From an uncultured Actinomycetospora sp. (GTDB taxonomy: Bacteria > Actinomycetota > Actinomycetes > Mycobacteriales > Pseudonocardiaceae): DNA of 11,648 nt. The stretch covers positions 1 through 11,648 of the forward strand of contig CADCTH010000451.1 of assembly GCA_902805495.1 (NCBI GenBank), in the 5' to 3' direction. The first letter of the stretch is position 1. Each line of letters opens with the position of its first letter. Below the pieces are notes generated by a model. The model had not been told where the DNA came from. It was given only the letters and a program-made list of their open reading frames with translations, and made no database searches. Below are positions 1 through 6,362 of this stretch, one piece after another. Made by a program: the position numbers and the translations under genes.

Positions 1-386
1 GCGAGGGCGGGCGGCAGGCCGGCGGTGGTCAGCACGCCCGCCACGAACCGGTCGGTCCCCCGCGCCCCCTTCGCCTCCGCGGTGTCGGGCACCGGTTCCT
101 GCTCGAAGACGTGCCGGCCGAACGCGTCCTGCAGGCGGTCGAGGGCCTCGGGGCCGTGCTCGTGGCGCACGCGCGCCGCCACCCGCAGGGCACGCAGGCC
201 GGCGGTGTGGCCCGCCTCGTACTCGGGCGGGAACTGCGCGTCGTAGTCGACGTGCGCGTTGAGCAGGCGCAGCGAGATGAAGCGCCACTCGATCGCGAGG
301 TCCCGTTGCGGGGCGACCAGGCGCAGCCACTTGCTCGTCAGCCAGCAGAACGGGCACACCGGGTCGAACCAGAAGCGGACGTCCAC
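1..386 (-). CDS. DsbA-fold mycothiol-dependent nitroreductase-like protein (Rv2466c family), 3' end outside window
   Basis: The visible N-terminal part (about 128 residues) begins MDVRFWFDPVCPFCWLTSKW, which closely follows the start of Mycobacterium tuberculosis Rv2466c, a thioredoxin-fold, mycothiol-dependent reductase with a CPWC active site. Here the redox motif is C11-P-F-C14, so the Trp between the cysteines is Phe. Further family features follow: a short strand and helix, then the helical insertion typical of DsbA-like proteins. The GTG at 386-384 is the only start codon between the in-frame stop at 404-402 and the motif. A GAGGG lies 12 bases upstream and overlaps the stop of the preceding gene, so the two are probably one transcript with coupled translation. 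The family reduces disulfides or nitro compounds in the cytoplasm with mycothiol. The exact substrate here is unknown. The C-terminus lies beyond position 1. Confidence 0.85.
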   Translation of the reverse strand, partial: MDVRFWFDPVCPFCWLTSKWLRLVAPQRDLAIEWRFISLRLLNAHVDYDAQFPPEYEAGHTAGLRALRVAARVRHEHGPEALDRLQDAFGRHVFEQEPVPDTAEAKGARGTDRFVAGVLTTAGLPPAL

Positions 387-401
387 GCCACGATCATGCC
401 C

Positions 402-1034
402 TCAGGCCGTACCGCACCGCCCGGCGAGCGTGGCCACGCCCGGCCCCTCGAGCTCGTCCAGCGCGTCGGCGCGCCCGGCCGCGGCCATGAGGACGGCCTC
501 GCCGGGGCCGCGGACCTCGGCGGTGCCGCGCCCGGACGACCAGTCGAGGTCCGTGGCCACCAGCCGCAGCCCGCGCGTGCGCACGAACGCGCGGACCGGC
601 GGGGCGACCATCGCGAAGTCCAGGACCGCCCGGAGCCGCTCGGGCGGGATCGCGCGGGGCAGCCCGAGGGGGCGGCGGATGTCCTGCTGGTGGATCGCGC
701 CGTCGGTCAGGGCGATGCGGTACCCGAACTGCGCCGTGAGCCCCTGCGGGGTCTCGTAGCGGCGCACGAGGGCGACGAGGCGCGGCGGGTCGAGGTCGCG
801 CAGGTCGTCGACGACGCGGCGGTTGGCGCGGTCCGGGGACATCCCGGCCCGGACGAGGGTGCGCGCGAAGCCGGTCATGCCCTTGAGGTCGTAGCCGACG
901 ACGTGGGCGGCGAGGTCGCGCACCGCCCAGCCCGCGCACAGCGTGGGCGCCTCCCACTGCTCCGGGGTCAGCGAGTCGAGGAGCGCGGCGAGCTCGGCCC
1001 GCTCCGCGCGCGCCATCTCGCGGGTGTCGGTCAT
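402..1034 (-). CDS. Maleylpyruvate isomerase-family, mycothiol-dependent DinB-fold enzyme
   Basis: This 210-aa protein has the signature of the actinobacterial maleylpyruvate isomerase/mycothiol-dependent DinB family (TIGR03083-like). An N-terminal four-helix bundle contains TLCAGWAVRDLAAHVVG (residues 31-47), with H44 as a probable metal ligand. A second motif, DGAIHQQDIRRPLG (111-124), carries D111 and H115, which fall where Corynebacterium maleylpyruvate isomerase has its Glu and second His ligands. The C-terminal third, with AVLMAAAGRADALDELEGPGV (from 180), resembles the SCP2-like C-terminal domain. The ATG at 1034 is the only ATG or GTG close ahead of the first helix; the Shine-Dalgarno sequence is weak. 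Members catalyse mycothiol-dependent isomerisation, S-transfer or detoxification. The substrate cannot be deduced. The gene lies 15 bases ahead of a second mycothiol-linked enzyme, which supports a joint thiol-redox role. Confidence 0.85.
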   Translation of the reverse strand: MTDTREMARAERAELAALLDSLTPEQWEAPTLCAGWAVRDLAAHVVGYDLKGMTGFARTLVRAGMSPDRANRRVVDDLRDLDPPRLVALVRRYETPQGLTAQFGYRIALTDGAIHQQDIRRPLGLPRAIPPERLRAVLDFAMVAPPVRAFVRTRGLRLVATDLDWSSGRGTAEVRGPGEAVLMAAAGRADALDELEGPGVATLAGRCGTA

Positions 1035-1074
1035 GACCCGGCATCGTCCCGCTCCGCTCCGGGGCGCGCGAGGT

Positions 1075-1103
1075 TTGCTTGATTTTGTCCAGCGAGCTAG
1101 CGT
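1075..1103 (+). promoter_or_regulatory. Candidate sigma70-type promoter of the SRPBCC gene (leaderless)
   Basis: TTGCTT (1075-1080) is separated by 17 bases from TAGCGT (1098-1103), which fits the actinobacterial TANNNT -10 rule. The stretch is locally AT-rich in a GC-rich neighbourhood. The GTG start codon at 1111 lies 7 bases after the -10, where transcription should begin, and there is no Shine-Dalgarno sequence. This points to a leaderless mRNA. Prediction only. Confidence 0.5.
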
Positions 1104-1110
1104 CCTCGCC

Positions 1111-1530
1111 GTGCGCCACGACAGCACCGCCGACATCCCGGCACCCCGCAGCGACGTCTGGGACGTGCTCGCCGACGTCGAGCGCTGGCCGGAGTGGACC
1201 CCGACCGTGCGGCGGCTCGAACTGCTCGACGACGGGCCGCTCGCGCCCGGCACGCGGGTGCGCATCGCCCAGCCGCGCCTGCCCGTCCTCGTCTGGACCG
1301 TCGACGAGGTGCGTCCCGGGCACGGGTTCTCGTGGGTGAGCGGGCCCCGGGCCGGGCGCACGCGCGCCACCCACGAGCTCACCGACCTGCCCGACGGCGG
1401 CACCCGCATCGCGCTCGGGCTCGACCAGCGCGGCCTGTCGGCGGTGTTCGGCGCGCTGACGACGGGCCTGACGCGGTCCTACCTGCGCACCGAGGCCGAG
1501 TCGCTGCGCGAGCGCTGCCGGCCCCGCTAG
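1111..1530 (+). CDS. SRPBCC-family (START/Bet v1-like) protein
   Basis: A 139-aa protein with the standard layout of the polyketide-cyclase/dehydrase SRPBCC family. It starts with strand residues HDSTADIPAPRSDVWDVL, then ADVERWPEWTPTV (21-33), the family's helix-Trp-P-x-W hallmark. A run of antiparallel strands follows (48-105), and a long C-terminal helix (about 112-136) closes the hydrophobic pocket. Length is normal for a single domain. These proteins bind lipids, polyketides or other hydrophobic ligands in the cytoplasm; no ligand can be named. The start is the GTG at 1111, chosen because a promoter-like -10 ends at 1103 and no ribosome-binding site exists, so translation is probably leaderless. 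The stop TAG shares the CTAG at 1527-1530 with the stop of the convergent SDR gene, leaving no room for a terminator between them. Confidence 0.85.
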   Translation: MRHDSTADIPAPRSDVWDVLADVERWPEWTPTVRRLELLDDGPLAPGTRVRIAQPRLPVLVWTVDEVRPGHGFSWVSGPRAGRTRATHELTDLPDGGTRIALGLDQRGLSAVFGALTTGLTRSYLRTEAESLRERCRPR

Positions 1531-2303
1531 GTCCGCGTGACCTTCTCCTGCAGCCGGCGCATCCCGGCGAGCCAGCGCTCGTAGTCCTCGCCCTTGCGCC
1601 GGAAGAAGGTCAGCACCTCCGGGTGCGGGAGCACGAGGAACTCCTCGCGCCCGACGCCCTCGAGCACCGCGGCGGCGACGGCCTCCGGTGTCAGCACCTC
1701 GCCCGCCGCCCGCACCGCGCCGGTGGCCGTGGCGCCCATGCCGTCCGGGTCGGTCTCGAGCATCGGCGTCGCCACCCCCATCGGGCACACCGTGGAGACG
1801 CGGACGCCACGCGCGCCATAGGTCACCGAGAGCCACTCGGCGAAGGCCACGGCCGCGTGCTTGCTCACCGCGTAGGGCGCGGAGCCGATCTGCGTGAGCA
1901 GGCCCGCGGCCGAGGCGGTCGAGACGAAGTAGCCCTCGCCGCGCTCCAGCCAGCCGGGCAGCAGCAGGCGCGCGGCGACGATGTGCGCGCGCAGGTTGAC
2001 GTCGAGCACCGTGTCCCACACCGCGTCCGGCGTGGACACGGGGTCGGTGCCGGCGCCCACCCCGGCGTTGGCGAAGTACACGTCGACGGGGCCGACCTCG
2101 CGGGCGACCTCGTCGAGCAGCGCCGCCGTCGCGTCGGCGTCGGTGACGTCGAGCGCGCGGGACAGGACGGCGCCCTCGGCGTCGGGGACGGCGAGGTCGG
2201 TGGCCACCACCCGGGCGCCGGCATCGGCGAGCGCCGTCACGAGGGCCCGGCCGATCCCCCCGCCGGCCCCGGTGACGACGGCGACGCGATCACGCAGCTC
2301 CAC
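1527..2303 (-). CDS. SDR-family oxidoreductase (classical short-chain dehydrogenase)
   Basis: A full-length classical SDR of 258 aa. The cofactor motif TGAGGGIG is at 11-18, with D36 at the end of the second strand favouring NAD(H). DV is at 52-53, NAG at 79-81 and N103 in the DVN motif. The catalytic triad is S131, Y144 and K148 (YAVSK). The C-terminal part, with EEFLVLPHPEVLTFFRRK (220-237), is like actinobacterial SDRs that act beside beta-oxidation genes. The reaction should be NAD-dependent interconversion of an alcohol and a ketone, perhaps on a hydroxyacyl or steroid substrate. The start is GTG at 2303, one base after the thiolase stop (TGA at 2307-2305), so the two are translationally coupled. 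The alternative of a general ketoreductase cannot be excluded. Confidence 0.92.
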   Translation of the reverse strand: MELRDRVAVVTGAGGGIGRALVTALADAGARVVATDLAVPDAEGAVLSRALDVTDADATAALLDEVAREVGPVDVYFANAGVGAGTDPVSTPDAVWDTVLDVNLRAHIVAARLLLPGWLERGEGYFVSTASAAGLLTQIGSAPYAVSKHAAVAFAEWLSVTYGARGVRVSTVCPMGVATPMLETDPDGMGATATGAVRAAGEVLTPEAVAAAVLEGVGREEFLVLPHPEVLTFFRRKGEDYERWLAGMRRLQEKVTRT

Positions 2304-2304
2304 G

Positions 2305-3447
2305 TCAGACCCGCTCGATGATCGTGGCGTTGGCCTGGCCGCCGCCCTCGCACATCGTCTGCAGCCCGCGGGTGCCGCCGGTGCGCCGCAGCTCGTGCAC
2401 GAGCTTGGTCGCGAGGATCGCGCCGGTGGCGCCCAGCGGGTGCCCCGTGGCGATCGCCCCGCCGTTGACGTTGGTGCGCTCCAGGTCCGCGCCCGTCTCC
2501 TGCGCCCAGGCGAGCACCACGGACGCGAAGGCCTCGTTGCACTCGACGAGGTCGATGTCGTCGATGGTCAGCCCGGCGCGGCGCAGCACGGCGCGCGTGG
2601 CGGGGATCGGGCCGGTGAGCATGAGCACCGGGTCCTCCCCCACCACCGCCAGCGTCGAGACCTTCGCGATCGGCGTGAGCCCGTGCGTGCGCACGGCGTC
2701 CTCGGACGCGACGAGCAGCGCGGCCGCCCCGACCGAGACCTGGCTGGAGACCGCGGCGGTGAGGTCGTAGCCCTCGCGCAGCGGCGGCAGCGTCGCCATC
2801 TTCTCCGTGTTCGCGTCGGGCCGGATGCCCTCGTCGCGGTCCAGTCCCTCGAGCGGCGCGATCTGCCCGGAAAACCGGCCCTCGTCGGTGGCCCGCGCGG
2901 CGCGCCGGTGGCTCTCGACCGCGAACTCCTCCATCCGCGCGCGCGTCAGGCCCCACTTCTCGGCGATCAGCTGGGCGCCGCGGAACTGGCTGATCTCCTG
3001 CTCGCCGTAGCGCTCGATCCAGCCCGCGCCCTCGCGGCGGGTGCCCATGCGCTCGAGCACCGAGGCGTTGGCGTCGATCGGGACGATGGCCATGTTCTCG
3101 ACGCCCGCGGCGATCACGAGGTCCTGGGTGCCGGAGAGCACGGCCTGCGCGGCGAAGTGCAGCGCCTGCTGGGACGACCCGCAGGCGCGGTTGATGGTCG
3201 TGCCGGGCACCTGCTCGGGGAAGCCGGCCGACAGCCATGCCGTGCGGCCGATGACGCCCGCCTGCGGACCGAGCTGCGACACGCACCCCATGAGCACGTC
3301 CTCGACGGCCCCGGGGTCGATGCCCGTGCGCTCGACCAGCGCCCGCAGCGCGTGCGCGCCGAGGTCGGCGGGGTGCACGTCGGCGAGCGCGCCCTTGCGC
3401 GTCCCGACCGGCGTGCGGACGGCGTCGACGATGTACGCCTCGGTCAC
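2305..3447 (-). CDS. Thiolase-family acetyl-CoA acyltransferase
   Basis: A complete type II-like thiolase of 380 aa beginning MTEAYIVDAVRTPVG. The nucleophilic cysteine is C89 in NRACGSSQQAL. The C-terminal half carries NEAF (304-307), GHPLG with catalytic H336, and the second cysteine C366 in MCEGGGQAN. It should cleave 3-ketoacyl-CoA with CoA, or condense two acyl-CoAs, in the cytoplasm. One oddity is SQVSVGAAALL (235-245): most thiolases have Asp where V239 stands. A GGAGG (3462-3458) serves two in-frame GTG codons, at 3453 (spacing 4) and 3447 (spacing 10). I chose 3447 because it gives the usual family N-terminus. It is followed after one base by the SDR gene, which suggests a degradation pathway for fatty acids or steroids. 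Confidence 0.92.
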   Translation of the reverse strand: MTEAYIVDAVRTPVGTRKGALADVHPADLGAHALRALVERTGIDPGAVEDVLMGCVSQLGPQAGVIGRTAWLSAGFPEQVPGTTINRACGSSQQALHFAAQAVLSGTQDLVIAAGVENMAIVPIDANASVLERMGTRREGAGWIERYGEQEISQFRGAQLIAEKWGLTRARMEEFAVESHRRAARATDEGRFSGQIAPLEGLDRDEGIRPDANTEKMATLPPLREGYDLTAAVSSQVSVGAAALLVASEDAVRTHGLTPIAKVSTLAVVGEDPVLMLTGPIPATRAVLRRAGLTIDDIDLVECNEAFASVVLAWAQETGADLERTNVNGGAIATGHPLGATGAILATKLVHELRRTGGTRGLQTMCEGGGQANATIIERV

Positions 3448-3488
3448 GGGCACCGTGCCTCCGGGTGATCGTGGGTGGTTTCCTCGCA

Positions 3489-3568
3489 CCCAGTGTCAGC
3501 CATGCGCCTCCGGCGCGGCAGCTCCGCTTCGCTCCGTGCCGCCCGTGGCCCCCACGCTGGCACCAGGG
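3489..3568. repeat. Nested inverted repeats in the spacer between the oxygenase and thiolase genes
   Basis: Imperfect outer arms CCCAGTGTCAGC (3489-3500) and GCTGGCACCAGGG (3556-3568) enclose two inner options: GCGCC/GGCGC with a 3-base loop (3504-3516), and GCGGCA/TGCCGC (3515-3520 and 3537-3542). The block lies downstream of the oxygenase stop and upstream of the thiolase start. It could terminate oxygenase transcription, be a REP-like element, or form a thiolase leader. No T-rich tract follows. Confidence 0.4.
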
Positions 3569-3574
3569 GTGCCC

Positions 3575-3609
3575 CGATCACCACGCTCGATCACCGCGCC
3601 CCGATCACC
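3575..3609. repeat. Three direct repeats of CGATCACC
   Basis: CGATCACC occurs at 3575-3582, 3588-3595 and 3602-3609, starting 13 and 14 bases apart. The last copy covers the oxygenase stop codon. An inverted copy, GGTGATCG, is at 3464-3471 just upstream of the thiolase ribosome-binding site. This may be an operator array; no regulator gene is adjacent. Confidence 0.4.
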
Positions 3610-4459
3610 CCGCCGCGCGGGCCTCGCGCACGAGCTGGCGCGCCCGGGCGATCTCGGGCGGGGCGGGGATGTCGGGCAGCCGGTCGGTCGCGTTGCGCAG
3701 CGCGCGCAGTGCGACGGTGACGCCGAGGTCGGTGGTCGGCAGGCCGGGCAGCGAGTACATCCGCCGGGCCCAGCGGGGCAGCGTCGTGAACGACACCGCC
3801 GCGACCGACGACAGGGCGAGCGCGATGCCCGTCGGCGCGCTGGGCTGCGGGGTGAGCAGGCCGCCGACACCCCAGCGCGCCTCGTCGGTGATTCGGAGCT
3901 CGGGGCGCACGCGGTCGAAGTAGGCGGCGAGCGCGGCCCGCGACGCCGGTACCCGCGCCGGGTCGAGCCCCACGACCTCCGCGGCGCGCACGCTCTCCGC
4001 GATGTAGGCGTCCGCCTCGTCGTCGTCGATCACCCCGGCCCGACGAGCGACGTCGGCGTAGGAGTCGATCTCGGCGTTGTGCACCCAGAGGAGGTTCTCG
4101 GGGTCGTCCAGCGCGATCGGGGTGCCGTCGGGCTCCCGGCCGCGCAGCGAGGCGTGCAGGCGCCGCACCCGGGCCGCCGCGGTCTCGACGTCGGCGCGGG
4201 TGCCGAACGTGCGCGTGCCCACGAAGCCGAGCGTGCGCTGGAAGCGCGGCCAGGCCTTCTTGGGGTCGAACAGCGCCGAGTTCTGGTAGGTGGCGCGCAT
4301 GACCCGTGGGTGCAGCGACTGCAGCAGCAGCGCGCGCATGCCCGCGACCCACAGCACCGGCTCGAGCTGGACCCGCCACGTCACGGACGACGGGCCGAAC
4401 AGGCCGAGATCGACCCCGTCGACGTCCTCGTCGGCGGGACCCGCCGTGCTCGTCACCAT
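3605..4459 (-). CDS. Oxygenase MpaB/DUF2236-family protein
   Basis: A 284-aa, mostly helical protein of the DUF2236 group, which includes fungal MpaB and is related to latex-clearing protein Lcp. Family landmarks are LLLQSLHPRV (44-53), with H50, and the segment RFQRTLGFVGTRTFGT (72-87) followed by ADVETAAARVRRLH. Next come LDDPENLLWVHNAEIDS (117-133), with H127 as the likely haem- or metal-proximal residue, and a helical C-terminus. Family members are thought to be haem-containing oxygenases; no substrate can be assigned. The start is ATG at 4459, with only a weak GGTGA 11 bases upstream. It is divergent from the DUF4239 gene across 86 bases. Whether it is co-transcribed with the thiolase downstream is uncertain, because a 151-base structured spacer separates them. 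Confidence 0.85.
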   Translation of the reverse strand: MVTSTAGPADEDVDGVDLGLFGPSSVTWRVQLEPVLWVAGMRALLLQSLHPRVMRATYQNSALFDPKKAWPRFQRTLGFVGTRTFGTRADVETAAARVRRLHASLRGREPDGTPIALDDPENLLWVHNAEIDSYADVARRAGVIDDDEADAYIAESVRAAEVVGLDPARVPASRAALAAYFDRVRPELRITDEARWGVGGLLTPQPSAPTGIALALSSVAAVSFTTLPRWARRMYSLPGLPTTDLGVTVALRALRNATDRLPDIPAPPEIARARQLVREARAAG

Positions 4460-4531
4460 GGTGCAGGGGTCACCAGTCGGCGGCGTACCAATCCCGGGAG
4501 CGCGAACTGTCGGCGGATCACGGTCCGTGAG

Positions 4532-4537
4532 TACCTT
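4532..4537 (+). promoter_or_regulatory. Candidate -10 element of the DUF4239 gene
   Basis: TACCTT ends 8 bases before the GTG start at 4546, the distance expected for a transcript that begins at or next to the start codon. There is no Shine-Dalgarno sequence. A -35 match is poor (CTGTCG or TGTCGG near 4507-4513), so support is weak. Confidence 0.3.
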
Positions 4538-4545
4538 GCCGACCC

Positions 4546-5316
4546 GTGGGCTCGCTCCCGATCTGGTTGCTCTTCGTCCTGCTCGTCGTCGTGGCACCGG
4601 TCGCGGTCATCGGGCTGCAGGTCCTCGTCCGGCGTCGCTGGCCCCACCTCGCCGAGGGCGACCACAACGAGGTCGCCGGGTTCATCATCGCCATCGTCGG
4701 CGTCATCTACGCCGTGCTGCTGGCGTTCGTGGTCATCGTGTCCTGGGAGCAGTTCAGCCGCGCGGAGAGCGTCGTCGGGCAGGAGGCGAGCGCCCTGCGC
4801 GGCCTGTACCGCGAGAGCGCCGCGTTCCCGCCCGAGGTGCGCCGGCAGGTCCAGGAGGACGTGCGGGCCTACGTCACCGCGGTGCTGGACGACGAGTGGG
4901 CCGCGATGGGCCGCGGCGAGCCCGGGCACCCGGCGGTCGCCGCCGTGCTCGACCGCACGGCTGAGGACCTCGCGGCCCTGCCCGCCGACTCCCCGGCTCG
5001 CGAGGCCTACGTCGCGGTCGAGGCCGACCGGTTCGCCGACGTCGTGTCCTCCCGCTCGCAGCGTCTCGACTTCGTCGAGCAGGGGCTGCCGGGGGTGCTG
5101 TGGGTCGCGCTGGTGTTCGGCGCCGCGGTGACCATCGGCTTCGCGATGATCTTCGGGCTGCAGAGCACCGCCCTGCACGTGATCATGACGGGCAGCCTCG
5201 CCGCGGTGATCGGCGTGCTGCTCTTCGTCGCCGTGTCGATCGACCACCCGTTCTCCGGCGACGTCTCGGTCCGCCCCGCGCCGCTCGAGCGCGTGCTCGC
5301 CGACTTCGGGCGCTGA
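4546..5316 (+). CDS. DUF4239-type integral membrane protein
   Basis: A 256-aa protein with four hydrophobic segments: about 5-28, 43-67, 183-205 and 208-231. Between the second and third lies a charged, helical soluble region (about 68-180). After the last helix the sequence SIDHPFSGDVSVRPAPLERV (231-250) matches the conserved DxPFxG tail of DUF4239 proteins, which are distantly compared with bestrophin-like channels. It sits in the cytoplasmic membrane; its function is unknown. The start is GTG at 4546, immediately ahead of the first membrane helix. No ribosome-binding site is visible and a -10-like hexamer lies 8 bases upstream, so translation may be leaderless. It is divergent from the MpaB-type oxygenase and 131 bases ahead of the next plus-strand gene. 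Confidence 0.8.
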   Translation: MGSLPIWLLFVLLVVVAPVAVIGLQVLVRRRWPHLAEGDHNEVAGFIIAIVGVIYAVLLAFVVIVSWEQFSRAESVVGQEASALRGLYRESAAFPPEVRRQVQEDVRAYVTAVLDDEWAAMGRGEPGHPAVAAVLDRTAEDLAALPADSPAREAYVAVEADRFADVVSSRSQRLDFVEQGLPGVLWVALVFGAAVTIGFAMIFGLQSTALHVIMTGSLAAVIGVLLFVAVSIDHPFSGDVSVRPAPLERVLADFGR

Positions 5317-5447
5317 GCGGCACGGCGTTCACCCCGACGGGCGGCGCCTGTAACACACGCCCGCCCCACCTCGACCTCACCCGTGCGGCGTCGCGAGCAC
5401 CTCCGGGGGACGGCATCCCCGGCTCCGGCGCGGAGTGGAGGGGTGTC

Positions 5448-5978
5448 GTGGGGACCCACCGCAACCCGTCGTCCCGTGTCATCGGCGTGCACGGCCTGCC
5501 GACACCGGTCATCTCGATGATCCAGGAGCAGTCGGAGGTGCGCGGCCTGTTCCGCGACCCGCTGCCCGACGTCACGCACGGCCTGCGCACCGACGTGGTC
5601 AGCGCCGGCGGGCGCTGGTTCGGCCGCGGACGCCCGCGCCGGCACGCCGTCGAGCTCCTGCTCACCCCGGACGTGCTGGTCGTCTGCGACCGCGACCCCG
5701 ACAGCGACGGGATCGACCCGGACACCCAGATCACGTTCCACCGCCTCCAGCAGGTCGAGGTCACCACGGCCGACGCGGACGGCGCGACGGGCCTGAGCCT
5801 CCTGAGCACCCCGGTGGGCTCCACCGAGCGCAGCGGCCGCGTGGTGCCGACCGACGGCGGCCCGGAGTCGGCCCGGTTCCTCGAGGCGCTCGTCGAGGCC
5901 GCGCAGCGCACCCGCAGCGCCACCGACGTCCCGGTGTCGCGGATGCCCGCCGAGGACCGGTCGCCCGAGTACTCCTAG
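5448..5978 (+). CDS. Hypothetical protein, possibly PH-like domain
   Basis: A 176-aa soluble protein that I do not recognise with certainty. No signal peptide or membrane segment is visible. Residues 66-152 alternate short strands (HAVELLLTPDVLVVCDRD, ITFHRLQQVEV, GLSLLSTPV) and end in a helix (SARFLEALVEAAQRT). That pattern recalls bacterial PH/GRAM-like domains with a W-x-G-region before the first strand (GGRWFGRGRPRRHAV, 54-68). This is fold guessing, not a family match. The start is firm: GTG at 5448, with GGAGG at 5437-5441 and a 6-base spacer. A poor promoter candidate (TTCACC at 5328, TAACAC at 5351) lies in the 131-base upstream spacer. The stop TAG shares CTAG with the stop of the convergent remnant. 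Confidence 0.7.
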   Translation: MGTHRNPSSRVIGVHGLPTPVISMIQEQSEVRGLFRDPLPDVTHGLRTDVVSAGGRWFGRGRPRRHAVELLLTPDVLVVCDRDPDSDGIDPDTQITFHRLQQVEVTTADADGATGLSLLSTPVGSTERSGRVVPTDGGPESARFLEALVEAAQRTRSATDVPVSRMPAEDRSPEYS

Positions 5979-6268
5979 GTCCGGCCCTCCCGGGTCCGAC
6001 GCGGCCGACGGGCCGCCTCGAGGCGCGCGGCGTGCGCGTGCGCCTCGGCGAGCAGCCCGCGCACCTCGGGCCACGTCGTGTCCGGGTCGATCACGCAGAT
6101 CCAGCCCAGGCCCGCGTACACGGGGTGGGGCACGATCACGTCCACCGCGGTGAGGTCGTGGTCCCCGGCAGCGTCGACCTCCTCGCCGAACCGTTCGCGC
6201 GGCAGGCCGATGTTCAGCCGGTAGCCGATCCCGGGGCGGTGACGGTCCCGTCGGTGCTGTCTGCTCAA
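5975..6268 (-). pseudogene. N-terminally truncated DUF6194-family protein
   Basis: The readable part RPGIGYRLNIGLPRERFG, then TAVDVIVPHPVYAGLGWICV and LLAEAHAHAARLEAARR, matches the C-terminal half of DUF6194 proteins. These normally have about 150 residues and a conserved N-terminal half with an aromatic-rich strand and a TIV-containing strand. That half cannot be found in any of the three reverse frames upstream, where the sequence becomes Arg/Gly-rich. The frame stays open to an ATG at 6403, but that start would overlap the upstream gene and lacks homology. The closest start to the homologous part is TTG at 6268, directly against a GGAGG, which is too close to work well. I therefore call it a remnant; a short expressed protein remains possible. 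Confidence 0.5.
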
Positions 6269-6336
6269 CCCTCCGACGAGACCGCCCCGACCGCCGGCCG
6301 TCGGCTGGCGGCGTCCAACCGTTCCCGGTGCGCGGA

Positions 6337-6357
6337 GGGCCCGAAACCCACGGGCCC
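6337..6357 (-). terminator. Terminator-like hairpin after the 119-aa gene
   Basis: GGGCCCG (6337-6343) and CGGGCCC (6351-6357) form a perfect 7-bp stem with a 7-base loop, starting 5 bases beyond the stop codon of the 119-aa gene. There is no T-tract, as is common for actinobacterial terminators. It may end the minus-strand ANTAR transcript. Confidence 0.5.
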
Positions 6358-6362
6358 GGCCG

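Noticed and set aside
394..2019. Minus-strand open frame of 541 codons
   Set aside because: It runs in the wrong frame through the DinB-fold and SDR genes and is Arg/Ala/Gly-rich.
3041..5131. Long plus-strand open frame (696 codons) across the oxygenase gene
   Set aside because: It is the antisense or alternate frame of real genes, rich in Arg, Ser, Pro and Ala, with no family match. Long spurious frames are normal at this GC content.
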